From Vitrella brassicaformis (Eukaryota > Sar > Vitrellaceae), in contig CDMY01000260.1 of assembly GCA_001179505.1 (NCBI GenBank), positions 1-63,859 of the forward strand: a stretch of DNA of 63,859 nucleotides, in the 5' to 3' direction. Shown piece after piece: positions 22,454 to 36,444 of the stretch. The notes beneath the pieces were generated by a model, which saw nothing but the letters and a program-made list of their open reading frames with translations, did no database searches and was not told the origin of the DNA. Every line of letters begins with the position of its first letter. The stretch's first letter is position 1. The position numbers and the translations under genes were made by a program.

Positions 22454-24175
22454 CTATCTACGCACATCCTCAAGTCCCAGCACTACTTGCTCCCTCTTGC
22501 CTCTCTCATCATGGCCACCGTCACCCCCACTGTCAGCAGCACGAAACCTACTCGCCATCAACCTGGCCCTGTCCACCCTCGACTTGCCCCGCCACTCGCC
22601 CAGCATCTCAGACTCATCTATGTCAGACTCCAAAGCCATCTCTGACCCGCTCTCCTCTCCCCCACCATCCTCCTCCTCTCTCTCCTCATCGTGGTCACGC
22701 CCGCGTGCCCCTGTGGCTTCCCTTTCTGGCCGGTCGCTTGGTCGACGAGCGTCCTGCTGGGGGGCCTCAGCCGTGAAGAAGGCGAATCGGCCACCGGAGG
22801 ACATCACCGGCGGCGGCGGGGGGCCCCCAGCCTCGCCCGATCGATCACCATCACCATTATCATCGTCGTCAAGCTGTGTGAGGTCGACATGGGCCGCCTT
22901 GCGCTTCTGCCCCAGCAGCCGGGGGTGCAGCGGCAGCGGCTGAGACGACTCATGGTCCAGCACTATCGCGTTGTCCTCACCAAAGCCGCTCACTTTGCCG
23001 TAGACGGGATGCAGCCCGCCCGCCCCTTCCCGCCGCCACGCTGACTTGCGGCAGCTGTCGGTCCAAGTGAAGGAGCCCAGCGGGCGAGAGGAAGGAGGGG
23101 CGTCATCAGCAGCTTGCTGCTGCTGGGCGGGATGAGACGGCTCGGGCAGAGAGGGGGGAGGGTGAAAAGAAAGGGAGACGGCCGGGGGTGGGGCATCGTC
23201 AGAGGACGCAGCAGCAGGTTGGCCGATGAATGCGCGCCCACCCTGTTGTTTGTAGCGGAGCGTCTCCGTCTCCCTGCGGCTCTTGGCCATCTCCTTTTTC
23301 TGCTGGAAGGCCCGCCATGACGACACTCGCTCGTCAAATGCATCCTGGTTCTCCTCCTTGTGCTGCCGCAGGGCATCATGTCTGGCATGAGATGACAACA
23401 GAGAGAGGCAAGAACGACACAGTGTCACTGCGGTTGGTAGGACGGACAGGTCTTCCTTACCGTCTTTGCACGGCGTCATCTTTCCGCTCTTTTCGCCTCC
23501 GCTGGGCATCACGCTGGCCCTCACGACGCGCCTCCCACGCACGGACCTCCTGACACACACACACACACACACACTGCTGATGGTCCTGGATGTGGTGGCT
23601 GCCCACTTGCCTGTCGGAATTTCTCTTCCTCAGCGGCGAACGCCTGTTCCATCTCCTCGATGGTCGCCTTCTCCCACCACCGCACGAAACTCGATGATCC
23701 ACCCTGCACCCAGCACACAGACAGACAAAGGATGCTAGGACGGTGCTGACGGCTTCTCATCTGTTGTGTGACGGCACCTTTTGGTGTAGGTATGAGTCGA
23801 AGCTATTGCTGGCGCCGCCTCTGCCATGGCCAGTGGCGGCGTGAAGAGCCCGCTCCTGCTCGGATGCATCGCTCAGCACTTGGAGAGCGCCAAACACCAC
23901 CCGAAACGCGTCAGACGCCCTGGCAACACACACACACACACACGCACACACACAGAGGGAAAAGAACAGATCATCGGCAGTTCAATGTGTCGCTTCATCT
24001 CTGTGTAGCTGAGCACATACTTTGGATGGGTGCATTTGTCGGGATGGACGAGGAGGCTGATGCGCTTGTAGGCCTTGCGCACCACGTCGGTGTCGGTTAT
24101 CCACTGCGGCTGCAGCTCCAGCACCTCGTATGCGCTGCGCGCCGACAACACACGCTCAACCACCGCCTCACTCAT
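22454..24175 (-). CDS. J-domain (DnaJ-like) protein, DNAJC8-type layout
   Basis: The ATG at 24175 opens MSEAVVERVLSARSAYEVL. The exon continues to AYKRISLLVHPDKCTHPK, with the HPD motif that stimulates Hsp70 ATPase. Following exons encode the rest of the J-domain (ASDAFRVVFGALQVLSDA) and a charged helical stretch with RWWEKATIEEMEQAFAAEEE. There is then an Arg/Lys/Glu-rich segment (about 23560-23290) and a long low-complexity acidic tail ending at 22454. An N-terminal J-domain followed by charged helices resembles spliceosome-associated DNAJC8 proteins, but I cannot assign orthology. Introns end in (TG)n-rich acceptors. A co-chaperone role is firm from the HPD motif; the partner process is inferred. 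Confidence 0.75.
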
Positions 24176-24385
24176 CCCTTCTCTCCCTCCCGGATTTTGC
24201 TAGCTCGCAGGAGGTGGCTAGGGTGCTCCGTGAAACCGCTGCATTGGAACCCTAGCCTCGATTCTCGAGAAGGACCTGAGAAGGCTTTTGCTGTTCCGTG
24301 GATAGCGCTCTCCATCGCATCATCGCATCTGTGTCCATTGCACCCTTTATCGCATTCATTTATATCTTCTCGCCTTCCCGCCGCA

Positions 24386-25059
24386 ATGGCTGAGTCATTC
24401 ACCCTCCGTGACTTCATCACCCTGGGTGGCCTGGCAGGTATCCACACACAGCGAACGAAGCGCTCACCGTCACATCCCACACACAGAGAGGAAGAGAGAG
24501 ATAGATCTGCATTCTTGCATGTGCTGTGCTTGAGCGATGGTGGATGCTTGTGTGTGTGTGTGTCTGTCTGTCTGTCTGCTTTAGGTCTGATGCTGATGGT
24601 GCTTTTCCAGAACATGGCCATCACCGACCTCAGAAGATCCCTCCAGCAGCAGGGGAATGTTGATCTGCCGGCCGCACACCCACATGTAAGCACCCAACAG
24701 GTGGAAACCGCACAAGGACTCTCACCCACTCTCTGGTTGGTTGTCTGTGCTGCAGGTGCGCCGCCTTCAGGTCAACGAAACCGCGGCTGGTGTCGCAAAC
24801 GAGACGGCCGAGGGCTCAGAGTTTCCCGTGCGCGACGCCGTCAAGGAGCAGTGCCCCGTCCTCTATGACACCGTCAAGCTCGCCCTGCGCGAAGATCTCA
24901 CCAACGAGTTGGGCTACGAGGCCGACGACGAGACGGGCGTGCTCAGGACGATTGATGGCGAAGACGGGACGGTGGTGCAGGTCAAGGAGTACTACGACGC
25001 CATTGGCATGTTCGATTTGCTCACAGCGCCGCTCGACGACCTTTACAAGGTGAGAAGTA

Positions 25060-25093
<34 letters not shown>

Positions 25094-25725
25094 AGAGAGA
25101 GGGAGAGAGAGGGCGAGAGGGCGAGGGTCATGTGTGTGTGGTTGGTGTGGTCAGATGGACACGCTGTATTTGACGTTTGGCGAGGACGATCGCTTCGAGA
25201 AGCTCTACACGGTCGAGGAGGTCACGCGGGACCTGGTCGACCCTCTCGTCGAGATCCGATTCCACGGCGGCGACATGCTCCGCATGGTCCCTGAGGTAAA
25301 GAAACCCGACACGGTACCCATCCACCCCATAGCACCCTGCTCACGTGTCTGTGTCCGCTATCGAGTCCAGGGTGCCAACCTTTACGACAAGGACGACATG
25401 GAAATCCCCATCGCCGTGTTTGCGGGCCCCGAGTACGACCCCGAGAGCGACCTCCTGATCACTGTGGACGAGTACCTCAACAGCACGGCCGCGGCCGGGA
25501 CAAACGCCACTGACGGCGACTCGACACGCAGACTGCAGTAAGGGACGGACGGAGGAAACGGACGGAGTGCGTGTGTGCATGTTGGGCGTGTGTGTGTGTG
25601 TGTGTGTGTGTCTCAGGCTGTCACGTTCGTTCGGCTCGACCCGTGGTCAGGTGGGCAATCAGGTCTTCTTCAACACCGGCTCTTACACCTCACGTGAGCA
25701 TACGGGGCGGCCGGCCGGGAGCACA

Positions 25726-25756
<31 letters not shown>

Positions 25757-25860
25757 GACGATGGCAACGTGTGTGTGCGTGTGTGCGTGTAGGCCGCTCA
25801 CTGGGCCCGGTGACGAATTTCAGAGCTCAGCGGTTCCAGGCCATGGCGTCGGGCGGGTAA
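24386..25860 (+). CDS. Single-pass membrane protein with acidic extracytoplasmic domain; family unknown
   Basis: Exon 1 starts at 24386 with MAESFTLRDFITLGGLAG and splices over a TTTAG acceptor to LMLMVLFQNMAITDLRRS. Together these form an N-terminal membrane anchor. The remaining exons encode an acidic soluble region with NxT sites (NETAAG, NSTA, NATD) and motifs such as VVQVKEYYDAIGMFDLL and LYLTFGEDDRFEKLY. After RRLQ (25541) either the TAA is used or a GTAAGG donor leads into two more exons. These are RSFGSTRGQVGNQVFF (25618-25695) and RSLGPVTNFRAQRFQ, ending at 25860. The second option is favoured because both exons join in phase. No known family. The last two exons are copied in inverted orientation at 38297-38520. 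Confidence 0.6.
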
Positions 25861-27042
25861 GGCCGGGCCGGCAGAGAGAGGGATCTGCACTGCAGACCAC
25901 ACAAATGGAATGACACGTGGGCACCTCTGTGTGTGTGGTGTGTGCAGTCGCTGCCGTGGCACAGCTGGCCAGTGCAGAGGGACCGGGCGATAGACACGCG
26001 TGAATTGCAGTCGGTGTCTCGTCCGTCGTGCGCCTGTTCTTTTCTCTCGCCTTGGTTCCTTTTCGGTTGGTTGGCCTCCTCTTCTCAATCTCACCTCCCT
26101 TCCTCTCCCTCCTCTCTGTCTCTGTTTTGCATGGATGGCGTCTTCTGTCGCGCATTTACGTGTGCGCCTTCTAGAAGATTCCATCCACTCAGACAAAGGC
26201 CGAGAGATGGATGGATGGTTGCATGTCAGAGTCTAGCCTCTCTCTTGTCCCAGTACGTGTACGTTTGTATGCATGTGTGTGTGTGTCTGTGTGTAACCAG
26301 CTAGCTATGAAAGTGATGGTAGAGATAGGCAAACCAAACGGGGTTTTATGGGCCCTTCCTTCGGTGCGTGGCTTGTGGCGGCTTGGTAGCGGCAGCCAGG
26401 TTGCGTTTTTTGTGGCTGTGGTGATCGTGCTTTATGTGAGTGCATCGATCGCCGCAACCATCGATGTGGGTGGGGATGGGACATTCATGCGTTTGACATG
26501 CATCGTATACAACACGATGATGATTAACGTCCGTGTTCCGCTCTGTCAAACCCCAGCCGGGTGTGCATACACTTATTCATGTGTCTGTGTTTCATTGGCC
26601 AACGAGTGGATGTCTGCTCATCACCGAGCAGACCTGTGTCTGGTGTGAGAGATAGGGGTGTGTCCGTGTGTGCGAATGCATGCGCGAGGGGCGGCTGGCA
26701 AGGTAGACAGAGCCTTTGTCGATTATTTCATTGATTCATCGGACAGTGAATTAAGTCAGGGCACACGCACCATCACACATCTGGCCATCGGGTCAGACAA
26801 AAAGATAAACTGACTGACTATAGCTCCGATCGTTGGCCAACGCACGGATGCTCCATCCATCCAGCCGCCCACCGCCCACCCACATGGAGCCCATAAAAAG
26901 GTCAGAAAGACACACAGCCTACGCCATCGCCAGCCCAGAGCAGTCCAGCCCCCCACGCCGCACCCGCCCACCATCTGATTGATCCATCTGATTGATGGAT
27001 GGATGCAAGCATGCATGGCCTTTCCACCCAACCACACCCTGC
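25861..27042. other. Non-coding part of left inverted-repeat arm
   Basis: Frames here (for example around 26211-26648) are not preserved in the right arm although the DNA is. I therefore see no gene. It holds TG-repeat tracts and a GATGGATG-rich patch near 26990-27005, also present in the right arm. Confidence 0.5.
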
Positions 27043-27888
27043 TCACACACGGGTTATGAACCCAGGCGCCACACCCCCAGGCGGCACACTTGGCTGCACA
27101 CCCCCAGGCGGCACACCAGGCTGCGGCACACCTACCGCCACACCGCCGGGCTGCTGCACCGACATCTGCACCCCCTGGGCCGGCGCCTGGGCCGGGTGCT
27201 GATACGCATACTGATACCGTGGCAATAACACGGCTGACATGGGCCGTGGCTGCCGGAAATCACAGCAGCAAAAGCGGAGCAGACAGATGCCCATCACGAC
27301 AAGGCCCACTCCAAAAGCCGCTGCCCCAGCTGCCATGGCACTCGTCCCGTCAGATTTCTGAGCCTTGACATCTTGCTCAGGGTTGAAGATCTTGTAGCAA
27401 TGCGGCTTGTTGCCGCATCGGTACCACCAAGCGACATCCCCCTTGCCGTCCCTAATCCTCCAGCAGTCCACAACTTGGCCTTTCTCAAACGTCTCCAGAT
27501 GCAGCGTCTGGACTGGACAGGAGCCGTCACGGCCGGGCTGTGACTTCGTCTCGGTAATCGAGGTGTAGGGCCCAAGAATGCCGGCCATGAAGCTGTACGT
27601 GTACTTGTCTTCGCAGGTGACGTCATTGTTGTCTCTGCCGCCACTTATAGTCATGTTCACCTCGATGTCTATGATGGTGCACACTCGGCCGAGGGCTTCG
27701 AAATCATCATTGGGGTTGAGGGCGTCCGCCTGGATCTTCCGACTCGCGCCGACAGAGTAGAGGAGTACACCAAAGATGCTGAAACAGACAGCGCTGATGC
27801 AACAGACAACGTCCAGCCATTGCCGCCGGGTAAGACCACACGGTGCCCACCAGCCTTGGGTCCCGGAGAACGTCGTCCACACGCACAT
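27043..27888 (-). CDS. Two-TM protein with Cys-containing lumenal domain and PGGV-repeat tail (copy L)
   Basis: The start is MCVWTTFSGTQ at 27888, matching the equivalent ATG in the right arm. Helix 1 is DVVCCISAVCFSIFGVLLYS and helix 2 is near AAFGVGLVVMGICLLRFCCC. The loop has FEALGRVCTI, LHLETFEKGQVVDCWRIRDG and YRCGNKPHCYKIFNP, all conserved in copy R at 36445. The layout of two helices flanking a beta-rich Cys loop resembles DUF3592-type proteins, but that is a weak guess. After helix 2 the protein has a Pro/Gly/Val repeat tail (PGVPPGGVQPSVPPGG) not shared by copy R. Likely a membrane protein of unknown role. Confidence 0.65.
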   Translation of the reverse strand: MCVWTTFSGTQGWWAPCGLTRRQWLDVVCCISAVCFSIFGVLLYSVGASRKIQADALNPNDDFEALGRVCTIIDIEVNMTISGGRDNNDVTCEDKYTYSFMAGILGPYTSITETKSQPGRDGSCPVQTLHLETFEKGQVVDCWRIRDGKGDVAWWYRCGNKPHCYKIFNPEQDVKAQKSDGTSAMAAGAAAFGVGLVVMGICLLRFCCCDFRQPRPMSAVLLPRYQYAYQHPAQAPAQGVQMSVQQPGGVAVGVPQPGVPPGGVQPSVPPGGVAPGFITRV

Positions 27889-28237
27889 ACTGCTGACGGA
27901 AAGTACTGCTGCACCAGCGCACTCCAGGGGGAGCCTTCCTGTCTTCTCTCGAGGGGAAGGAGGGAGAGAACGAGAGATTCCTCTGCGAGCTTATGGGTCT
28001 GAGCTCGCACCCTTCTCCATTGAGGAAATGATGTGCACCTCTGTGTCAGTCCGTCACGCACATTCGCGACGTATTCGTGTCTGTCTGTCTGTCCGCCGCA
28101 TCCATCCATCCATCCATCAGTGGTCCCCCATTGACTCACACGCCTGCACAACACGTACACACACCGAGCACGCCATCAGCCATCAACACACGCCCTGCCT
28201 CTCTGTGTATCTGCACCTGTCTCGTCCGTTCGCTTGT

Positions 28238-29207
28238 TCATGCCGTCCTCTTGTGCTGTTTGTTGTGTGTGGCGCCTCTGAAGCTCATCTCTGCCTGCGT
28301 GGGCGGCGTGGCGTGGTGTGCGGCCGCGCTGCGGACAATGACGACCGGCCCGCCAAACGGCACACTGACGGGCGCGGGCGGCTGCTGCTGAGCTGCCGGA
28401 GCCGCCGCCTTGCCAGCAGCCTGGCCGGGGAACCTGTTGATTGATTGATTCATCCATCAGTCGACACACGTGAGACACACACAGAGAGAGAGGGGGGGAG
28501 GATTGTGTTGTGTGATGTGTGGTGTCTGACTGACTGGAGTTGGAGGTTGACTGCGTTTTCCGCGCCGCTTTCGATGTGTTGGAGTTTGTCCTGCGAGGCC
28601 TTGAGCGCCGACTGCAGCGCCGACCTGTCGTTCAACACTGACACACACACACATACGTAAGGAGAGAGATGGATGTGTGGCTGGCATGTGTGTCTGTCTG
28701 TGTGTGTTACCCTTTGCGGGTTGTGCGTTGAGTCTGTTGGTTTGTTCCTGAAGTGTTGCCACTCCGACCTGAGCCGCACTCAGCTGAGACTCAGCTGCCG
28801 ACGACACAACGCCAAATATCACACACACAGCCACATGTGAGTGTCTCTCCCTCTCTCTCTGTGTGTCTCTGTCTGTGTCACGTTGTGTCTGTGTGGCTGC
28901 CGCCGCGCCCTCTTCCTCCTCCTCCTCCTCCTCCTCGGTCGGCACACCACCCACTGCTGCTGCGGCTGGTGCTGGTGGCTGTGCGGCTGGCGGCGCCATC
29001 ATCGGAGCGGCGGCTTGAGGCTGAGGCACACCAATGGCACTCCCCAACACACCCTCCAGACCTCTGAAGACACACAGAGAAAGAGGATTAATTCATCGGA
29101 TGTCTGTGTGAGTGTCATTGTGGTGCTCACGGGATGAGTGCGTGCGATGGCGTGCAGACGACAGCCGCGACAGTCACCAGCCAAAGCAGACGAGCAGCCG
29201 ACGTCAT
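28238..29207 (-). CDS. Small secreted coiled-coil-like protein (copy L)
   Basis: The ATG at 29207 starts MTSAARLLWLVTVAAVVC, ending THALIP after a likely signal cleavage site (SHA). The exons encode an Ala/Pro-rich segment, a poly-Glu run, a heptad-like region with VATLQEQTNRLNAQ, then DRSALQSALKASQDKLQHI. A final exon has FPGQAAGKAAAPA and PVSVPFGGPVVIV and stops at 28238. Introns are at the same places as in the right-arm copy at 35072-36035. The two copies are almost identical at protein level, apart from the poly-Glu length and the HATPPTQAEMSF/HATQTMMSF region. No family recognised. Secretion is inferred from the N-terminus. Confidence 0.68.
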
Positions 29208-29288
29208 AGTGACTGTGACTGTGGTTTGATTGATGTCGTCGTGGGCCAAGCAGACACCAAGACAGAGACAGTCAGATGTTTGTCAATG

Positions 29289-30060
29289 TCACTGAGACAA
29301 TCAGAGCGGGGCAATGTGCGTGTGAGTGTGTCTCTGTGTTGCCTTTGTCCGTTTGTTTGTGTGCATTCGTATGCTCATACGTCACATCGACCGACCGACC
29401 ATCCTTAATTGATTCACTGATCAGTGAGTGTTTCGAGACCGTCGCTGCTGACTGTCGTGTGCTAACGTGTCTCTCTCACCCACACACCACGCACAACGCA
29501 CGACGCAGACTAACCGACAACCAACAAGACAGGCGCATGCAGGCCCCCACACCACACACACAAAATCGTGGCCACCATACCCCCGACAACCGTCCGTGTG
29601 TGTCTCGAGCGCGTGTGTCTGCAGCCAGGCAGGTAGCTACCGTGTTGCATGCCTCCCCGACGGGTAACGTGTTGATGCTGACGGTATCATCCACCGGCAC
29701 CAAGCCGTTAGCACTCGCAGAGGCATACACCCACGGTAACAAAGCGCCCACCATATCACACTGATATGGGAGGTGTGTGTAAGTGTGTGTGTGTGTGTGG
29801 TGTGTCTAGCAGCTCGTTCCGCGACTCGTCAGAGAGATATCAGCCAGAGAGCCATACACACGTACAAGCAGACACGAGATCGATCTCTCTACGCGTAACT
29901 GCATTCATCCAACAGACAGGGCGTTGTGTCCGTCCACAGCCACACCACGGCCACCACCAAAGCCACCCACCAACCCCACACGCCACACACACGATCGTTG
30001 CCGGTTCCGTGTCGCCAGAATGGTGTGTGTGTGTGGGTGTGCAGGTGCGTGCAGAGTGAC

Positions 30061-30093
<33 letters not shown>

Positions 30094-30515
30094 GACAGCA
30101 AAGAGTTTTGCCAGTCCGTCATTCGTCTCATGTCGATGGGTGCAGTGGCAGCGGGAAGCAGATGAGATGGCTCTGCAAAACTTGGCTGGATGGATCAGTG
30201 GACGGATGAATGGTGGATGGGATGCGCCAGACAGAGACAGACACAGGATGAGCGAGACGAAGGAGAAGAAGAATCAGAGGTGGTGAGTGTAGTGTGCTGT
30301 TTGAAAAGCAATATACAAAACGACGGCATCCATGATGTGTCCCTCCACACATGCTTCGAGATAAGATGCACAGCAGCAGCAGCAGCAGCAAGAGAACCAG
30401 AAATATGGCACCAACAGAAACTAGCTAGGTAGGAAAGTGCCGGGTTGGTCAAAATTGGCTGGCTGGTTGCACGACGAACGAATGAACCAATGACGGCCGG
30501 TCAGCCGATGGATGG

Positions 30516-30546
<31 letters not shown>

Positions 30547-33390
30547 GGCGCCGGAAACGCATGTTGTGTGTGTCCATGGGGAAAGAAATGAAGGCAGGCT
30601 GGCAGGCAGGCACTCCGTGCGTGTGTGCATTCAAGAGGCCTCTCACCAGGGCGGGCAAGCGATAGGTGCAAAATTGACCCGCCCGGCAGTCGGCCCCTTG
30701 TTCTGTCTGTTTCGTCTTGTCTCTGCTAGTGCGTCGTCTCGTCGCGTGGATGTGTGTGGCCTCTCTCTTTCTCTCTAGCTATGGATCGGTCGGTCGGGCA
30801 GTCGGACAGTCTACGTACACCACAGACACCACAGACAAGACACACTCACAGCCAGGCAGCCAGGCCCCACCGCCACCACCCACCACCCACCATCCCTCCA
30901 AAACACCCCAGGCACGTTTGATAGACACTTAGTTGGCCGTTTGAATGTCGTATGGACATCCCACCACGGCCCGCCTGGAAGCAGGAGGGGGGAGAGAGAG
31001 GGAGGGAGGAGGAACCTCTTGCACCCACCCACACACACACACACAGAGCAGTACGGACACACCAATGCAGACAGACAGACAGACAGACAGGGAGGGAGGG
31101 AGAGAGCGGCCGGTCGGACGGACATTAGATAGGGGCAGGCAGGCAGGCAGGCAGGCAGGTCACTCGAATTAGGAGGTAAGCAAGGCAGACAAACCAGAGA
31201 GTGTCTACGTGTTTATGAAGGTATGGACGCATCCATGGCAGGCTTGCAGGCAGGAAGTGTTCAGATGAGTCAGGTAGTCAGTTACTGCGGTACGTACCCC
31301 CACACCACACCATGCCACCCCACCAAAACCCGTCCGACCCATCCGCCCACGTGTTGCTGCAACCAACACACCAATAACGTCGTTGCTGCTGTGCCCTTAT
31401 ATGATACACCTCACACATACTAGACAGACAGACAGACAGACGGCAGACAGACAGACAGACGGACAAACCATCACCACACCAGAACAGCCGCACACACACC
31501 GACAGAGTGACAGGCAAAGTTCTTTGTGTATGTGTGGCTGCCAAAGACTTTGCGAGCGCCGAGCGGCCACGTCATTTTGGCAGGGGAGGGGGTGGGAGGG
31601 GAGGGGAGCTTCCTGTCTGCCCGCCCGCATATATGGACCATTGTGTGCTACGTCGGCCAATATACGAGAAAAAGTCGGAGGCCGATAGAGATGATTCGAT
31701 GGATAGGCCTGATCTGCTATGCTATGCTAGCACCATGGAAGTACTTGCATCCCTCGGTCTCTCTCTCTCTCTCTCTCTTACTCGTCCGCTCGGTCGGTCG
31801 CTCTCCAAGGCGGGCCGGTAGGCCGCTGTAAAAGCACATCTGAATAAGAGAATTGCGTGGACTCTCTCTCTCTCGCCTATCTCTCCCTGTCTCTCTGTGG
31901 AAGTCTGTCTGTCTGTCTTTCTGGGGGTGGGTGGGTCAACGACAAGGAACACTCAGTCAGTGGTCAGCCAGACGTCTCTCCACATCCCATACACCCACGC
32001 CATCCACACACACATTCAGACACCTGTACACCAACCACAACAGGTCGCCAGCCAGCCATCCGACGCATCAGCCATCCAGCCCGAAGCAGCAAGCCAACCA
32101 CCGAGTCAGCCATGAGATACCGCCCGCCTGCCTTCGCCCATCCACCCCACCAAACGTCAGGCACCCAGTCAGTCGGCCAGTCCGTCCGTCGCGAGTCGCC
32201 CCTGTTTGATTTCTACAGGTTCGAGACAACCAGCCGCACAGCGCTAGCTAGAGCATCCAGCAGCCACGCACGGACACACAGCGAGACGGACACCTGACTG
32301 GATGACTGGATGACGCAGAGAGGGACGGACAGAAGGACAGGCAGGGCACACAGAGGGAGGGCCTGGCTGTGATGGGCTAACTGGGCTGGCTCACACACGA
32401 GAGAGGTACGACGAAGGCAAAGGAAGATACAGATGGAGAGGCACACGACAGAAGGATGACCGGCCAACTGTCTGCAAAACCCCTCCGACCGTCGGTCAGA
32501 TCGGACAGATATCCGGTATATAGACAGAAAAGTATGCAAGCGCATCGCGCACAAGAAAGATAGGCCACAGAGTTTCCTCCACGCCAATACGCCCTTCGAC
32601 CATTTACGCGACCGACCGTGCGACACATACAGACAGAGAGAGAAGAGCAAGAGAAAGAGAAAGAGACAAGAAAGTTCCGTTTTAGGTCTGTCCGCTCGCC
32701 GTGCAGCTACCTTTTCACACACCTCTGTATGTGTCCATGCAGTGGTCAAACAAACGCGCCTATGGCGGGCAAAGCAGAAAGGAAACAGAAAGTGCTGTCT
32801 GTGAGTGGTGCATGTGAAAAACACCGAAAGCATATATACACACACACACACACATCAAAAGGCGAACAGAAACAAAAGAAGCGGCTAAAAAAATCCCGCC
32901 AGAAACGAACACAGCGTGTAAGGATGATGCAGGGAGGGGGGGCAGCATCTACACATCCATCCATCCATCCATCAGGTCATGTATCGCAGACAGAGAGGAA
33001 GGCACGTGCACTGTGTGTGTGTGTATGTGTGTGTTCTCACTGATATATTCACCCACGCACTCTCACGTCAACAAATGGCGGGGGCCAGCCAGACAGGCAG
33101 GGAGAGGGAGGTAGGGAGGGAGAGACGGATGGCCAGCAGAAGCAGAGGTCGGGGAGAATGCATCAGCCAGCGACAGACAGACAGATGGACGCATGCCGCT
33201 GATGACGCAAAGTCCCTTCCTCGCCATGCATGCCATTTCCCTCCCCCGCCCCTCTCACGATAGATACGACACACGCGACGTTGAAAACCCATCCATTCGT
33301 ACACAGACGGGACGATGCAGACAGAGAGCCCCCAGTCCATTCCCCGACACCAAGACAGCCAGACAGGTAGCACCCAGATATCGACAGTCG
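29289..33390. other. Gene-poor microsatellite field
   Basis: About 4 kb with no convincing gene on either strand. It holds (GA)n near 30070-30095, (CA)n near 30522-30545, (GGCA)n near 31134-31159, (GACA)n near 31070-31090 and 31423-31470, and TCTG and TCTC tracts. Open frames are repeat-encoded. It forms most of the spacer of the inverted duplication. Confidence 0.55.
31134..31159. repeat. (GGCA)n microsatellite
   Basis: A pure tetranucleotide tract of about six units, one of several GGCA and GACA tracts in the spacer. Confidence 0.85.
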
Positions 33391-33690
33391 NNNNNNNNNN
33401 NNNNNNNNNNNNNNNNNNNNNNNNNNNNNNNNNNNNNNNNNNNNNNNNNNNNNNNNNNNNNNNNNNNNNNNNNNNNNNNNNNNNNNNNNNNNNNNNNNNN
33501 NNNNNNNNNNNNNNNNNNNNNNNNNNNNNNNNNNNNNNNNNNNNNNNNNNNNNNNNNNNNNNNNNNNNNNNNNNNNNNNNNNNNNNNNNNNNNNNNNNNN
33601 NNNNNNNNNNNNNNNNNNNNNNNNNNNNNNNNNNNNNNNNNNNNNNNNNNNNNNNNNNNNNNNNNNNNNNNNNNNNNNNNNNNNNNNNNN
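33391..33690. other. Assembly gap (300 N)
   Basis: A run of 300 undetermined bases within the spacer of the inverted duplication. Sequence on both sides is repeat-rich. Confidence 0.99.
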
Positions 33691-33802
33691 CCCACCCACC
33701 CGCACTACACCCCCCCCACCTGCCCGATGCACGCCACGAGCAGCCAGCCAGCCACGCCACGTACATGTGTTGCATGTGTGTGGATGTGGATCAGTCCGTC
33801 AA

Positions 33803-34893
<1,091 letters not shown>

Positions 34894-35071
34894 TCACAGA
34901 TTTACAGACCTTTCTCATCGCGTCGAGCAAAGCGTTGGACAGCGTGTCCTCATTGTGACGACCGATCGATCATACATATACGTACGTGACGCATTGACAA
35001 ACATTTGACTGTCTCTGTCTTTCTGTCGGTTGGCACACGACGACATCAATCAAGTCACAGTCACAGTCACT

Positions 35072-36035
35072 ATGACGTCGGCTGCTCGTCTGCTTTGGCT
35101 GGTGACTGTCGCGGCTGTCGTCTGCACGCCCTCACACGCACTCATCCCGTGAGCACCACAATGACACTCACACAGACAGACATCCGATGAATCAATCCTC
35201 TTTCTCTGTGTGTCTTCAGAGGTCTGGAGGGTGTGTTGGGGAGTGCCATTGGTGTGCCTCAGCCTCAAGCCGCCGCTCCGATGATGGCGCCGCCAGCCGC
35301 ACAGCCACCAGCACCAGCCGCAGCAGCAGTGGGTGGTGTGCCGACCGAGGAGGAGGAGGAGGAGGAAGAGGGCGCGGCGGCAGCCACACAGACACAACGT
35401 GACACAGACAGAGACACACAGAGAGAGAGGGAGAGACACTCACATGTGGCTGTGTGTGTGATATTTGGCGTTGTGTCGTCGGCAGTTGAGTCTCAGCTGA
35501 GTGCGGCTCAGGTCGGAGTGGCAACACTTCAGGAACAAACCAACAGACTCAACGCACAACTCGCAAAGGGTAACACAAACACAGACACACACAGACACAC
35601 ACAAATGCGATTCACACATCCATCTCTCTCTCCTTACGTATGTGTGTGTGTGTCAGTGTTGAACGACAGGTCGGCGCTGCAGTCGGCGCTCAAGGCCTCG
35701 CAGGACAAACTCCAACACATCGAAAGCGGCGCCGAAAATGCCGTCAACCTCCAACTTCAGTCAGTCAGACACCACACAATCCTCCCCCCCTCTCTCTCTG
35801 TGTGTGTCTCACGTGTGTCGACTGATGGATGAATCAATCAATCAACAGGTTCCCCGGCCAGGCTGCTGGCAAGGCGGCCGCCCCGGCAGCTCAGCAGCAG
35901 CCGCCCGCGCCCGTCAGTGTGCCGTTTGGCGGGCCGATCGTCATTGTCCGCAGCGCGGCCGCACACCACGCCACGCAGACAATGATGAGCTTCAGAGGCG
36001 CCACACACAACAAACAGCACAAGAGGACGGCATGA
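35072..36035 (+). CDS. Small secreted coiled-coil-like protein (copy R)
   Basis: The ATG at 35072 begins MTSAARLLWLVTVAAVVC. The exon set is the same as in copy L: the Ala/Pro/Glu segment (35219-35390), a segment with VATLQEQTNRLNAQLAKG (35487-35568), one with DRSALQSALKASQDKLQHI (35657-35760) and a last exon with FPGQAAGKAAAPA and PVSVPFGGPIVIV, ending at 36035. Introns contain (CA)n and (TG)n tracts of slightly different length from copy L. The near-identity, including introns, shows recent duplication or gene conversion. Function unknown; secretion is inferred from the signal peptide. Confidence 0.68.
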
Positions 36036-36444
36036 ACAAGCGAACGGACGAGACAGGTGCAGACACACAGAGAGGCAGGGCGTGTGTTGATGGCTGATGG
36101 CGTGCTCGGTGTGTGTACGTGTTGTGCAGGCGTGTGAGTCAATGGGGGACCACTGATGGATGGATGGATGGATGGATGCGGCGGACAGACAGACAGATAC
36201 GAATACGTCGCGAATGTGCGTGCTTCTGAAAGAGCTCCTTGCAATAGTTTGGATGCGAACATGTAATCAACCGTCCCAGCGCATGGACACACGGACAATC
36301 TTACCCTTAACCACCACCCCGCTCCTTCCGGAGTGCGAGCTCAGACTCATAAGCTCGCAGAGCGTTCTCTCCCTCCTTCCCCTCGAGAGAAGACAGGAAA
36401 GCTTCCCCGGAGTGCGCTGGTGCAGCAGTACTTCCGTCAGCAGT

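Larger units (their letters stand above)
25641..29288. repeat. Left arm of a large inverted duplication
   Basis: This arm corresponds to 34992-38519 in reverse orientation. It begins inside the penultimate exon of the 24.4 kb gene and ends just upstream of the signal-peptide gene at 29207. Introns, 5' flanks and intergenic blocks remain visibly alignable, for example 26690-27045 against 37200-37510. Confidence 0.88.

Noticed and set aside
26211-26648. 145-residue plus-strand open frame with a hydrophobic stretch
   Set aside because: The same DNA in the right inverted arm has stop codons in this frame, so the frame is not conserved.
32213-32851. 212-residue minus-strand open frame in the spacer
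   Set aside because: It is made of Cys/Leu/Ser-rich sequence from TCTG/TGTG repeats, with no motif or splice context to support a gene.
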